From contig PBID01000017.1 in NCBI GenBank assembly GCA_002719675.1, forward strand, positions 1-62,075: a stretch of DNA of 62,075 nucleotides, read 5' to 3'. Positions within the stretch are counted from its first letter, which is position 1. Every line of letters begins with the position of its first letter. This DNA is from Chloroflexota bacterium. GTDB taxonomy: Bacteria; Chloroflexota; Dehalococcoidia; Lucifugimonadales; GCA-2719675. Of the stretch, positions 15,661-24,712 are shown piece by piece. The notes beneath the pieces were generated by a model. It saw only the letters and a program-made list of their open reading frames with translations, was not told the DNA's origin and ran no database searches. The translations under genes and the position numbers were made by a program.

Positions 15661-17358
15661 TTGCCCGAAAAAAATAATTCTTTCGAAAATAGAGTGGTAA
15701 ATATATTATTAGAATTAGAAATAATTTCTACAGAACAGCTTGAATTGGCAAAAAAATCTTTGACTAATTCAAATCATACTATATTACAAGAACTTACCAA
15801 TAAAAAATTTCTCTCCAGAAAAATTTTATCAGACACGATTAACTCAAAGTTAGGTGTTCCAATAATAGATTTAAAAACAATCAATATTGACCCGACAGCT
15901 ATTAAATTAATCCCTGAAGAATTTTCAAGAAAAAATCGTATTCTTCCAATAAGTATTGAAAAAGATGGAACAATAAAAATTGCAACACTTACCCCTAATG
16001 ATTTTGAATTAGCTTCAGATATTGCCCTTATCACTGGGCATCAAACAAAGTTTGGATTCATATTAAATGGGTCTATCGACGATATGATCAATAAAGTTTA
16101 TGTTTCAGGAGTTCCTCAAAATATCCCCCAAGAGACTCCTAATTCTAATAACAGTTCAATAATCAATACAAAATCTAATATTTTGAATGATAATAATGAA
16201 TTATCTCCATCTCAATTCGTTGAAAAAATTACTTCTCAAGCAATAAAAAGAAAATCATCTGACATTCATATCGTGCCTGAATCAAATTCTTCAAATATTT
16301 CATTCAGAATAGATGGTTCACTCAATAAAATCACATCAATTCCTCTAAAATTTCATGAATCAATTGTTTCAAGAATCAAAGTATTAGCAGAAATGGACAT
16401 TTCAGAAACAAGAAGGCCTCAAGATGGAAGTTTTACTGTCAAATCAGCAGACATAAATGTAGATTTCCGTGTATCGTCAATGGGAATTTCTTGGGGTGAA
16501 ATGATGGTAATCAGAATTCTAGAAAGATCAAATAGTTTAATAAAACTAGAAGACTTAGGAATGGAATCTTCTGTTAGTTTATGGAGAAAACTCTTATCTC
16601 TTCCATTTGGGATGTTACTTGTTTCTGGACCAACCGGATCTGGAAAAACTACAACCCTATATGCATCAGTAGCCGAATTAATTCAAGATAGAGGTAACAT
16701 AATGACTGTAGAAGATCCAGTCGAATATAGACTTGAAGAACTTCATCAAATAGAAGTAAACAGACAAGCTGGAATAGACTTTTCAACTGGATTAAAGTCG
16801 ATAATGAGAATGGACCCCGATGTAGTATTAGTAGGAGAAATAAGGGACTCTGAAACCGCCAAAACGGCTGTAGATGCAGCACTTACCGGACATTTAGTTT
16901 TAGCATCTATTCATAGTAATGATGCCTCTTCTGCATTCCTAAGATTACTAGATATGGGAATTGAACCTTATATGGCAGCAACTGCCGTAATAGGATGCCT
17001 AGGTCAAAGACTCGTTCGGAAATTAGATGAAAATTGCGCAATTCCGGGCGAACTATCTGATCAAGAATCAATAGCATATCAAAATGAAATCAAACAATCG
17101 TCTGCAAATTTTAAAAAACCTAATGGTTGTAATTTTTGCGATTTTTCAGGATACTTAGGCAGAACTGGTGTATTTGAAATTCTATCGGTAAATAATGACA
17201 TCAGAAATTTGGTTACATCTCAATCAAGTGGTCAACAGATACATAAGCAGGCATTAAAAGATGGACTAGTACCATTAAGGAAATCAGGTATGATTAAAGT
17301 ACAAAACGGTATTACTACAGTTCCTGAAATCATGAAGAATGTATTTTTTATAGATTAA
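15661..17358 (+). CDS. pilB: type IV pilus assembly ATPase PilB/GspE
   Basis: The 565-residue ATPase powers prepilin polymerisation from the cytoplasmic side of the membrane. An N-terminal MshEN/GspE-N domain (IIDLKTINIDPTAIKLIPEEF, SRKNRILPISI) precedes the secretion-ATPase core: Walker A GPTGSGKTTTLY near residue 323, TVEDPVEY, Walker B DPDVVLVGEIRD and GHLVLASIHSND. The zinc-binding region normally has two C-x2-C pairs; here the first is reduced to one Cys (ENCAIPG) and the second is GCNFC. Start is TTG at 15661 with GGAG six bases upstream. It heads an eight-gene operon. MshEN domains often bind cyclic di-GMP, which would be the inferred control. Confidence 0.93.
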   Translation: MPEKNNSFENRVVNILLELEIISTEQLELAKKSLTNSNHTILQELTNKKFLSRKILSDTINSKLGVPIIDLKTINIDPTAIKLIPEEFSRKNRILPISIEKDGTIKIATLTPNDFELASDIALITGHQTKFGFILNGSIDDMINKVYVSGVPQNIPQETPNSNNSSIINTKSNILNDNNELSPSQFVEKITSQAIKRKSSDIHIVPESNSSNISFRIDGSLNKITSIPLKFHESIVSRIKVLAEMDISETRRPQDGSFTVKSADINVDFRVSSMGISWGEMMVIRILERSNSLIKLEDLGMESSVSLWRKLLSLPFGMLLVSGPTGSGKTTTLYASVAELIQDRGNIMTVEDPVEYRLEELHQIEVNRQAGIDFSTGLKSIMRMDPDVVLVGEIRDSETAKTAVDAALTGHLVLASIHSNDASSAFLRLLDMGIEPYMAATAVIGCLGQRLVRKLDENCAIPGELSDQESIAYQNEIKQSSANFKKPNGCNFCDFSGYLGRTGVFEILSVNNDIRNLVTSQSSGQQIHKQALKDGLVPLRKSGMIKVQNGITTVPEIMKNVFFID

Positions 17359-17389
17359 CAAAACAAAAATTCACCTAGATTTAATCATT

Positions 17390-18595
17390 ATGAAAATTAA
17401 ATATAAAGCATACACTCAAAATGGCGAAAAAGTTAGTGGAATTCTTGACACAGAATCTGAGCAAATTGCTTACAACATTCTCGAAAAAAAACAATTATTA
17501 CCTTACCATATAGAAGAAATAGAAAATAAAACTTTTGAATTTTCTATAAATATATCTTTTAAAGTTAAAACTCAAGATCTAATAACTTTTACTAAACAAC
17601 TATCATCTCTTCTAAATGCCGGTATACCATTAAGAAAAGCTTTATTGATTCAAAAAGAACAAACTAACAGTAAAAAATTAAGAAAAACATTAATCAATAT
17701 TACAAAGGATATCGAAAATGGATCCAGTTTTTCAGCATCTTTTTCAAATCATCCATCTGTATTTCCAGAATTTTACCTAAGATTATTAAAAGTAGGTGAA
17801 GCAACTGGAAATATTCAAGCTACATTAAAACAACTAAGTGATTTTCTCACAAGAAAAAGAAAAACATCTGATAAAATTAAACAGGCTTTACTATATCCAA
17901 TATTTAGCTTAAGTGTAGCTTTGTTTGCTACATTCATTCTAGTAACATATTCTCTTCCAGCTCTACAAGACTTGTTGGATCAATTTGGAGGAACTATTCC
18001 AATCACAACAAAAATATTAATCTATGGTTCGGGAATATTATCAAGTTATTCTTATATATTTATCGGAATGATTTTAATATTAATTTCATTGTTTCTATTA
18101 TCTACAAAAATCCAATTGGGTAAAATTATTATAGATAAATTTCTTCTATCTACACCTGTAGTATCAAAAATCATTGTCTCTTCAAATATGTTTTTTATAA
18201 CCAATACTCTTTCTACTCTCATTAAAGCGGGAGTCCCAGTAATTGAAGCAATGAAACTTTCAGAATATGTTTTAACTAACAGCCAAATCCGAAAATGGCT
18301 TACTTTGGTAACTGAAAAAACTTCTCAGGGTGAAAAACTAGGAGAGGCTTTCAAATCAATTCAAGGGTTTCCTTCAATCATTTCAGATGCAATTTCTATA
18401 TCAGAATTGCAGGGTGAACTAACTGAAACTTTAGACGGACTTTCAGCTTATTACGAAGATTTAACTGAAACTGCTGTATCTAACACTACAGAATTGATAC
18501 AACCAATTGTCATTTTAGCAGTTGCCTCAGTGATTGGATTTATAGCCGTAGCTGTAATTCAAGGTATATACTCGACACTAGGAGCAGTAAATTGA
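17390..18595 (+). CDS. pilC: pilus inner-membrane platform protein PilC/GspF
   Basis: The 401-residue protein carries two GspF domains with a helical repeat and membrane helices (FSLSVALFATFILVTYSLPA; ILILISLFLLS; a C-terminal QPIVILAVASVIGFIAVAVI). Characteristic segments are FTKQLSSLLNAGIPLRKAL and FITNTLSTLIKAGVPVIEAM, the repeated domain starts. It is the membrane platform that couples PilB to filament growth. The next gene begins in its stop codon (TTGA overlap), so translation is coupled. Confidence 0.93.
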   Translation: MKIKYKAYTQNGEKVSGILDTESEQIAYNILEKKQLLPYHIEEIENKTFEFSINISFKVKTQDLITFTKQLSSLLNAGIPLRKALLIQKEQTNSKKLRKTLINITKDIENGSSFSASFSNHPSVFPEFYLRLLKVGEATGNIQATLKQLSDFLTRKRKTSDKIKQALLYPIFSLSVALFATFILVTYSLPALQDLLDQFGGTIPITTKILIYGSGILSSYSYIFIGMILILISLFLLSTKIQLGKIIIDKFLLSTPVVSKIIVSSNMFFITNTLSTLIKAGVPVIEAMKLSEYVLTNSQIRKWLTLVTEKTSQGEKLGEAFKSIQGFPSIISDAISISELQGELTETLDGLSAYYEDLTETAVSNTTELIQPIVILAVASVIGFIAVAVIQGIYSTLGAVN

Positions 18596-19161
18596 TTCCA
18601 AAAAATAAACAAAAATTACCTCTAATTAATATGCTTGATGAAAGCAATAATTATTCTAATTTGGATTCAAAATTTTTCATACTAATCATTGCTCTAATTA
18701 CTTTAATTACAGGAATATTTTTTATACTTCAAATTAATGACAATCACCAACGGGAAATACTAGATATAAACTCAGAAATTAATTCAACAGAAAATTCATT
18801 GCTAAAAAAACAAGAACAACTTAACGATTTAAATACCTCAATAGCTGATATTGAATTGGAAATTAAATCAATTAATGAAAAAATTCTGATTACCGGTCAA
18901 GAATTAGATCAATTAGTGGCGGGACAATTAGACCGTAGTAAAACCTACCATTCAATTTTAAGTGGCAATAATGAAAATCTTAAAATTCTCAAAATATTAG
19001 AAAATTCAAAAAAAGAAATTCAAATCATGGGGGAAGCAAAAAATATAGAAAATCTAGGAGAGTTTCAAAAGCAACTCAACACTAATCTGAGTATTGAAAA
19101 CTTGCGTTGGAACAATACAGAAAATGGTTTATTATTTACCGCTCAAATAACTGAAAATTAG
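18592..19161 (+). CDS. PilN-like pilus alignment protein
   Basis: The 189-residue protein has a short cytoplasmic N-terminus (KQKLPLINMLDE, comparable to the PilN NLLP-type motif), one membrane helix (FFILIIALITLITGIFFIL), a coiled coil of about 60 residues and a small C-terminal domain. Architecture and position, after pilC and before a PilO-like gene, support a PilN role in the inner-membrane alignment complex. Sequence similarity alone is weak. It starts with TTG overlapping the pilC stop by 4 bp. A PilM partner, which binds the PilN N-terminus, is not encoded in the window. Confidence 0.65.
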   Translation: MIPKNKQKLPLINMLDESNNYSNLDSKFFILIIALITLITGIFFILQINDNHQREILDINSEINSTENSLLKKQEQLNDLNTSIADIELEIKSINEKILITGQELDQLVAGQLDRSKTYHSILSGNNENLKILKILENSKKEIQIMGEAKNIENLGEFQKQLNTNLSIENLRWNNTENGLLFTAQITEN

Positions 19162-19162
19162 A

Positions 19163-19747
19163 ATGAAACATATTAAAGAAAAAATCAATCCACTAATAAT
19201 TTTAGCTTTTGTGTTTTTTGCACTGATTTTTAGCTCTATCTATTTATACACTGAAACACTAACTTTGAAAAATTCCAAAATCGAAAGTACAAAAACTCTT
19301 GATCAATTAGCACAAAATTCTATTCTTATTTCAAACCAAATTCAACAAAAAAAATTCTCTCTAGATGATCTTTCAAAAAATCTAAATAATAACAAAAAAG
19401 CTGTAATTGAAGCTCAAAACTTAGTGATTCAAGAATATTTACCATCTAAAACAGAGGCATCTAAATTCATGAAGCAATTAATTGATCATGCTTCTAGTCA
19501 AAATCTACTAATATCAAACTTTGATTCTCAAATATCATCAGTCAGTTTAATTGAGACGGGCATTAAAATTCCTGCCATAGATTATTCTCTAACAGGGACT
19601 GGTGATATTAATGCAATCGTTGGTTTATTAAACCTAATTTATCAAGAAAAATTAGTTAATATAGAGCAAATCGAAATTTCCAAAAACCAAACGATTGATT
19701 TAAATTTATGGGAGATTAAATTACTGCTAAAAATTATTCACTTCTAA
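19163..19747 (+). CDS. PilO-like pilus alignment protein
   Basis: The 194-residue product has one N-terminal helix (PLIILAFVFFALIFSSIYLY), a coiled coil and a ferredoxin-like C-terminal domain with YLPSKTEASKFMKQLIDHAS, SNFDSQ and PAIDYSLTGTGDINAIVGLL, which resembles PilO. PilO pairs with PilN in the periplasmic part of the alignment complex. The gene is one base from the preceding PilN-like stop. Assignment rests on order, size and topology, so moderately sure. Confidence 0.65.
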   Translation: MKHIKEKINPLIILAFVFFALIFSSIYLYTETLTLKNSKIESTKTLDQLAQNSILISNQIQQKKFSLDDLSKNLNNNKKAVIEAQNLVIQEYLPSKTEASKFMKQLIDHASSQNLLISNFDSQISSVSLIETGIKIPAIDYSLTGTGDINAIVGLLNLIYQEKLVNIEQIEISKNQTIDLNLWEIKLLLKIIHF

Positions 19748-19773
19748 AGATTTATACGGAGAATTTATAATAA

Positions 19774-20577
19774 TTGGACCCAAGTTTATCATCCCAAAAC
19801 ATTTTACCTGCAATTCTAGGAATATTTTTTGGAAGCTTTATCAACACTTTGATAGATCGCATTCCTAAATCTACACCTATCTTTTTTTCAAGATCTAAAT
19901 GTGATCTATGCAAGAAGTCTTTAGCTCCTTCTGAATTAATTCCTATAATTAGTTATTTATTTTTGAAAGGGAAATGCAAAACTTGTAAAGGAAAAATTAA
20001 CTCCAGGATTCCTATTATCGAATTTTTAACTGGACTTATTACTCATCTTGTCTTCCAAAATCATAATTTAGATTTTAACTTAATTCCTATTATTTCTAGT
20101 ATTTATATACTAATTGCCATTTCAACAATCGACCTTGAATACAAAATAATCCCAAATAAATTAATCTTACCATCTAATTTAATTGCCATACTAGCATCAC
20201 CTTTTTGGAATGTTGTTAGTACACCAAAAACATTTCAAGGAGTATCGGGAATCATTGCGTCATTTATAAATTCATCTTTATCAGGAATAGGTTCTATGAC
20301 ACTACCTTTAATAATATTCCTTAAATATCCTAAAGGAATGGGGGGCGGAGATTGGAAACTGGCCTTATTTACAGGAATAATTTTAGGTTCCCCGGGTATA
20401 TTGCTAGCATGGTGGATTACATCAATAACAGGTGGCTTAATAGCAATTTATTTATTAGCAATTAAGAAGAAAAATTTAAAGTATGAAATCCCGTACGGAA
20501 TTTTTATATCTTTTGGGGCATTATTGATTTTAACTTTTGGTGATTCCGTAATTACAACAATTCGATATATAATATAA
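19774..20577 (+). CDS. pilD: prepilin peptidase (A24 family)
   Basis: The 267-residue aspartyl membrane protease cleaves the positively charged leader of prepilins at the G-F bond and methylates the new N-terminus. The N-terminal domain has the four-cysteine zinc site (CDLC and CKTC) of the methyltransferase part. The two catalytic aspartates lie in STIDLEYKIIPN and in GMGGGDWKLAL (the G-x-G-D motif). About eight hydrophobic helices are present. The first start is TTG at 19774. The three following genes encode its substrates. Confidence 0.93.
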   Translation: MDPSLSSQNILPAILGIFFGSFINTLIDRIPKSTPIFFSRSKCDLCKKSLAPSELIPIISYLFLKGKCKTCKGKINSRIPIIEFLTGLITHLVFQNHNLDFNLIPIISSIYILIAISTIDLEYKIIPNKLILPSNLIAILASPFWNVVSTPKTFQGVSGIIASFINSSLSGIGSMTLPLIIFLKYPKGMGGGDWKLALFTGIILGSPGILLAWWITSITGGLIAIYLLAIKKKNLKYEIPYGIFISFGALLILTFGDSVITTIRYII

Positions 20578-20581
20578 ATAC

Positions 20582-21280
20582 ATGAATACTATTAACATTA
20601 AAAATAAAATTAAAAATTCTAAAGGGTTCACTTTAATAGAACTAATAGTTGTGATTGCTATCATGGGAGTACTTACATCTATTGTTACGCCGTCTCTTAT
20701 CAGGCATTTTGGACAAAGCCAAGAACAAGCATACCGACAAGAAGTAGCTAAAATACAATCAGTTGTGGATCAATATCTAGTTTCAGAAAATAATCCAAGA
20801 TGGCACGGAGAAATGCAATTGCCAATTATAGGAGCAACTAAAATTTCTAACAAATTCTATGAAGGTGACCAAAACTCGCAACCAAACATTCTAACTGAAG
20901 GGATCAATTCTAATCCTTTTCTTGGTAAATCTGGGGGATCCCCTAAATGGGTAGATGACGGAGACAATAAAAGAGATCAGTCTACAGAAAATATTCTAAA
21001 TGATGAAGATTCAAATCCGAACCAATTTGGTTGGCACGTTTCAAAAATCACTTATCAAACTAATACTTATTATGTTGATAGTAGAGATTATTTAATTAAC
21101 TTTGACCTTCTGGCTAATATGTTCAGAAGTTACCCCAAATCTGCAGCTCAAGAAAATTGCCCTACAACTACTTGCACAGGTTCTTACATTTATTTCATAG
21201 ACAAAAACGGAACTGTTAAAACTCTTTTAGCAGAATTGCCAATTGAATCAAAAACTGGATTCCAAAATATATTTCCTTAA
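20582..21280 (+). CDS. type IV prepilin-like protein, large, DSRD-type
   Basis: A short basic leader ends in NSKGFTLIELIVVIAIMGVL, the prepilin peptidase site followed by the hydrophobic assembly helix with E5. The mature part is about 215 residues, larger than most pilins. It shares with the protein at 22395 a C-terminal domain containing WVDD, YYVDSRDYLINFDLL, PKSA, TGSYIYFIDKNGTV and GFQNIFP. An Asp-rich loop (WVDDGDNKRD) could bind calcium as in GspG-like pseudopilins. Two cysteines (ENCPTTTC) may form a disulfide. It probably forms the filament or its minor component. Confidence 0.85.
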   Translation: MNTINIKNKIKNSKGFTLIELIVVIAIMGVLTSIVTPSLIRHFGQSQEQAYRQEVAKIQSVVDQYLVSENNPRWHGEMQLPIIGATKISNKFYEGDQNSQPNILTEGINSNPFLGKSGGSPKWVDDGDNKRDQSTENILNDEDSNPNQFGWHVSKITYQTNTYYVDSRDYLINFDLLANMFRSYPKSAAQENCPTTTCTGSYIYFIDKNGTVKTLLAELPIESKTGFQNIFP

Positions 21281-21300
21281 AATCAGAAATTAATAGGATC

Positions 21301-22389
21301 ATGGTAAAAAAACACCTATTAAATCAAACTTTAAAATTAAAAGATGAAAAGGGTTTTACTCTTACTGAATTGCTAGCTGTCCTTGTCATTTTGGGTGTTT
21401 TAGCTGGATTAGTATCTATAGCTGTCAGTAAAATCCCTCAATCAAGTAAAAATGTCAGACTTTCAGCAGATAAAATTACGATAAGTACTGCTGTAGATAG
21501 TTTTTTTAATTTATCATCTCCAAGACGATATCCAATTATCAGATTAGATGCTACTAATTCTGATTTATTACCAAAAACTAAAAATGATACATCTAAAGAT
21601 TTTGGAGTGAGATTACTAAACTTTGATGCTAACTTAAATAAAAATTCTTCTCAATCATTTGTTCCAGACTTTCTGAAACAAATCCCTCCTTCATCAAATT
21701 CTGTAAGTTGGAGAATTGATATACAAAGAGGAATATTATTTTTTGCTTCTGAAGGATCTCCATTAATACCTCCTTCAAACAGTAGATTTAATATATCTAT
21801 TTTAACAACTAATAAATCTGAAAAAATCTCAAGTTATGAATTTGATTTAAAAACAAACCAAAATGAAGCAGCTTTAACAGAAATTAAAATTACAATCCCC
21901 AAAGGGTATATCTTAGATACAAAAAAAATAGATACCAATACCTTAATTGGAAAATTAGATGGTATAATTTTGGAAAATAACCCCTGGAAACCTGGAACAT
22001 CAATCCAATTCACAGGAGAATTAAAGACGACTAGCGTTGAAAATAAATGGATCCTGAAAATTGATTACCCAGATTTAATGAACACTAAAATTAACGAAAA
22101 TTTATTCACACAAAAAGACAAAATTCATAATGTAGTTTTAATTCCGCCATCAGACAAATCTCCTGGAGAAATTAAATTAACTTTGGATAGAGCTGGAGAA
22201 CAAACTAATTACAATCTATCTGATGAGAAATGGACACTCAAAATATTCGGTGAAAATGATAAAATAAATATCATTCAAAACCCAAAAACCCCGAATCTTT
22301 ACAGATGGGTTGTTAAAGGTAAAACTACAATTGATCCTGAAGAAATTATGAACATTATTCCCGGACAACAATCCATAATTATTAAATAA
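21301..22389 (+). CDS. type IV prepilin-like protein, third type
   Basis: The 362-residue product has a leader and processing site KDEKGFTLTELLAVLVIL with a hydrophobic helix, so it is a prepilin peptidase substrate. The remaining 320 residues lack the DSRD domain of its two neighbours and are rich in beta-strand-like stretches; I recognise no known domain. The size suggests a minor, tip-located pilin. It is 20 bp after the preceding prepilin and 5 bp before the next. Confidence 0.8.
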   Translation: MVKKHLLNQTLKLKDEKGFTLTELLAVLVILGVLAGLVSIAVSKIPQSSKNVRLSADKITISTAVDSFFNLSSPRRYPIIRLDATNSDLLPKTKNDTSKDFGVRLLNFDANLNKNSSQSFVPDFLKQIPPSSNSVSWRIDIQRGILFFASEGSPLIPPSNSRFNISILTTNKSEKISSYEFDLKTNQNEAALTEIKITIPKGYILDTKKIDTNTLIGKLDGIILENNPWKPGTSIQFTGELKTTSVENKWILKIDYPDLMNTKINENLFTQKDKIHNVVLIPPSDKSPGEIKLTLDRAGEQTNYNLSDEKWTLKIFGENDKINIIQNPKTPNLYRWVVKGKTTIDPEEIMNIIPGQQSIIIK

Positions 22390-22394
22390 TCATA

Positions 22395-23096
22395 ATGATT
22401 AAACATATAACAAAACAACAACAAGGATTCACTTTAATAGAACTCATAGTTGTAATAGCAATTATGGGTGTAATAGCTGCTATCACTGTGCCAATGCTTA
22501 CTGGATATTTGGATAATTCGAAAGAAAACGCATATGAAGCTGATAAAAGAAAAATACAGATTGCCGTCAATGCAAATTATAGTAAATTAAGTAACCCAAA
22601 ATTTACAGGAAAACGACAATATCCAATTTGGGGACAAACAAACAAAGGTACAGAAAATGCTCTAAAATCTACTTCAGCAAATGCATCTGAAATAATTACT
22701 TATGGGACTGGATTAAAATCAAACCCTTTGGGAGGTACTTTAGGATGTACCCCGTCTTGGGTAGATGATTCCAGTGACGATGGTACCAGAAGAACTGATT
22801 CTAATGATTCGTTATTCTATAGAAACATAGGAATAGCTGCAGAACACTGGAACACTGTGCAAACCACCAGAGGTGACACAGAATATGAAATCGATTCAAG
22901 AGATTGTTTTATTAATTTTGAATTCTTAATTGGTAAAGAAATAGATGAATTGCCAAAATCTGCATCAAAAGACAATGATAAATCTAACGGAACAGGCAGC
23001 TACAGTTGGTACATAGATAGTAACGGTCAAGTAGAGAGCCTCTTTTTTTATTATCCAACATCCGTTAAGAAAGGTTATCAGGGAGTATATCCTTAG
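22395..23096 (+). CDS. type IV prepilin-like protein, large, DSRD-type (paralogue)
   Basis: The leader ends in QQGFTLIELIVVIAIMGV, followed by the assembly helix. Its C-terminal domain repeats the pattern of the gene at 20582: NP..GG, WVDDSSDDGTRR, YEIDSRDCFINFEFL, PKSA, GTGSYSWYIDSNGQV and GYQGVYP. The two proteins are diverged duplicates separated by the unrelated third prepilin. Cysteines are placed differently (LGCTPSW and SRDCF), so any disulfide differs. It is the last gene of the pilus operon and converges with the cupredoxin gene. Confidence 0.85.
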   Translation: MIKHITKQQQGFTLIELIVVIAIMGVIAAITVPMLTGYLDNSKENAYEADKRKIQIAVNANYSKLSNPKFTGKRQYPIWGQTNKGTENALKSTSANASEIITYGTGLKSNPLGGTLGCTPSWVDDSSDDGTRRTDSNDSLFYRNIGIAAEHWNTVQTTRGDTEYEIDSRDCFINFEFLIGKEIDELPKSASKDNDKSNGTGSYSWYIDSNGQVESLFFYYPTSVKKGYQGVYP

Positions 23097-23107
23097 TAAT
23101 CCTCAAT

Positions 23108-23593
23108 CTACTTAACAGTAATTTTCCCAATCATCCCTTGAGTTTCATGAGGAATACAAATCAATGGGTAAGTACCAGGTTTATCAAATTTAAAAGAAAA
23201 CTCTACAGTTTCTCCAGCATCCACCGACTGATCAATATTTAAATCATCAACAGTAAAAGTATGTAGCTCAGTCTCCGAAGTCATCACAAAATTCACTATT
23301 TCTCCAACTTTGAAATTAAATTCAGCCGGAGTATATGCATAAGCACCGCTACCTTTATCATCTCTTAATTTAATCTCTACCCGTGTTCCACCTGTTAGAC
23401 TTGAACTAGAATCATTAGAAGAAGTAACAGTTGTACCCAATGATTTTGCCGCAGACTCCATAGCTTGATTAGATGCTGTGGGAGGCTTAGAATAGCTTGC
23501 TTCAATTGTCTCAGAATCATCTGTTGAAGATCCACATGCAAATAAAAGCAAAGAAAATATACTTAAAACCGTTATTAAAAACCACTTATACAT
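23108..23593 (-). CDS. cupredoxin-domain lipoprotein
   Basis: The 161-residue protein has a lipoprotein signal (FLITVLSIFSLLLFACGSS), a Ser/Thr-rich linker and a C-terminal cupredoxin domain of about 95 residues. Type-1 copper ligands are visible: His in ELHTF, then Cys, His and Met in CIPHETQGM. It is probably an extracytoplasmic electron carrier anchored to the membrane. A frame from GTG 23605 exists, but GGAAGGTGA overlaps that codon and lies nine bases before ATG 23593, so the ATG is preferred. No oxidase genes are adjacent. Confidence 0.85.
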   Translation of the reverse strand: MYKWFLITVLSIFSLLLFACGSSTDDSETIEASYSKPPTASNQAMESAAKSLGTTVTSSNDSSSSLTGGTRVEIKLRDDKGSGAYAYTPAEFNFKVGEIVNFVMTSETELHTFTVDDLNIDQSVDAGETVEFSFKFDKPGTYPLICIPHETQGMIGKITVK

Positions 23594-23668
23594 TAAAATA
23601 GTCACCTTCCAAAATATTTTTTATTTACATTAATATTACCAGTAGAAACAAAGTGATTCAACAAATAA

Positions 23669-24712
23669 TCACCTGTTTAAAATCAACCTTACTTCATCTA
23701 TTATTGAATACAGATATGATTTTGGTAACCTCTTTGATATAACAATCCAAAAAGAATTAATCACTATCATATAAACATTGGTTCTAGAAATTTTCACACT
23801 CATATTTGTGGGAAAATCCTGGTTTAAAGAAATCTGCTTGATTGTTTTAAGTCCAATCAATATTGGAATTAAACATGCCAATCTAAGCCTGAAATTCCTT
23901 CTGGGAATTAATAAAAAATATTCTATGGCATGTAAATAACTTTCCAAATTTATTAGCATGACATTGCGAATAAGTTTTTTTGCAGACATAGAAAGTTTTT
24001 CTTGGATTAAATCTTGTGGTTTTAAATGATAAATATTTAATAACTGATTAGGTATATAACATCTGCCTATATCAAAATCGCTCCTGATGTCTCGAATTAT
24101 ATTGGTAATCTGTAGTGCTTTCCCAAACTGAATTCCTAATAGCATCATCTTCTGATAATTTAAAAAAGAGATACTTGGATTGTTTTGCAAACTAATCTCT
24201 GTCCAAAATTCTCCAACACAACCCGCAGCATTGTATGTATACGAATCAAATTCATCGAAAGAATCTATAGCAATCACTCCACTTGAATTGATTGATTCAA
24301 ATTTATCTAAATCGTTTTCTATTCCAGTAATCAATCTAACAGTTATTGATTTAACATGGAAACGTTCAGTTTCATTCAAAGATACGTAAAAAGAAAATAA
24401 ATCTGGGATAAATCTAATTAAATCTCTTTGGATGGGATATTTTTTCAGTTCAAATAAAAATTTATTTAAGTCTTTCAAAAAATTTTCATCCAAATTTTCA
24501 TTCTGGATTTGCTTTTTGAATCCTATCAAAAAATCACGTTTATTTTTAAAAGATACTTGTAACAAAGTGTCTGCAACCGTATCAGCAATTCTAGCCAATA
24601 GATAAGCTATAGAAATAGGCTTAAAAATTTCCCTGGGTAAAATTACTAAAGTAATGTAAAAAGACCTAGAAACTTTTCGTAGATGTGACCTTAAATCAGA
24701 TTCTTTTAACAT
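23669..24712 (-). CDS. squalene/phytoene synthase family protein
   Basis: The 347-residue product has both aspartate-rich prenyl-diphosphate motifs: YLLARIADTVADT (D-x3-D) and NIIRDIRSDFDIGRCYIP, with YNAAGCVGEFW between. Such enzymes join two prenyl diphosphates head to head to make squalene or phytoene, leading to hopanoids, sterols or carotenoids. Which product is made cannot be decided; no carotenoid or hopanoid gene is adjacent. Its ATG overlaps the end of the phosphotriesterase-like gene by 7 bp, so the two are co-translated. Confidence 0.8.
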   Translation of the reverse strand: MLKESDLRSHLRKVSRSFYITLVILPREIFKPISIAYLLARIADTVADTLLQVSFKNKRDFLIGFKKQIQNENLDENFLKDLNKFLFELKKYPIQRDLIRFIPDLFSFYVSLNETERFHVKSITVRLITGIENDLDKFESINSSGVIAIDSFDEFDSYTYNAAGCVGEFWTEISLQNNPSISFLNYQKMMLLGIQFGKALQITNIIRDIRSDFDIGRCYIPNQLLNIYHLKPQDLIQEKLSMSAKKLIRNVMLINLESYLHAIEYFLLIPRRNFRLRLACLIPILIGLKTIKQISLNQDFPTNMSVKISRTNVYMIVINSFWIVISKRLPKSYLYSIIDEVRLILNR

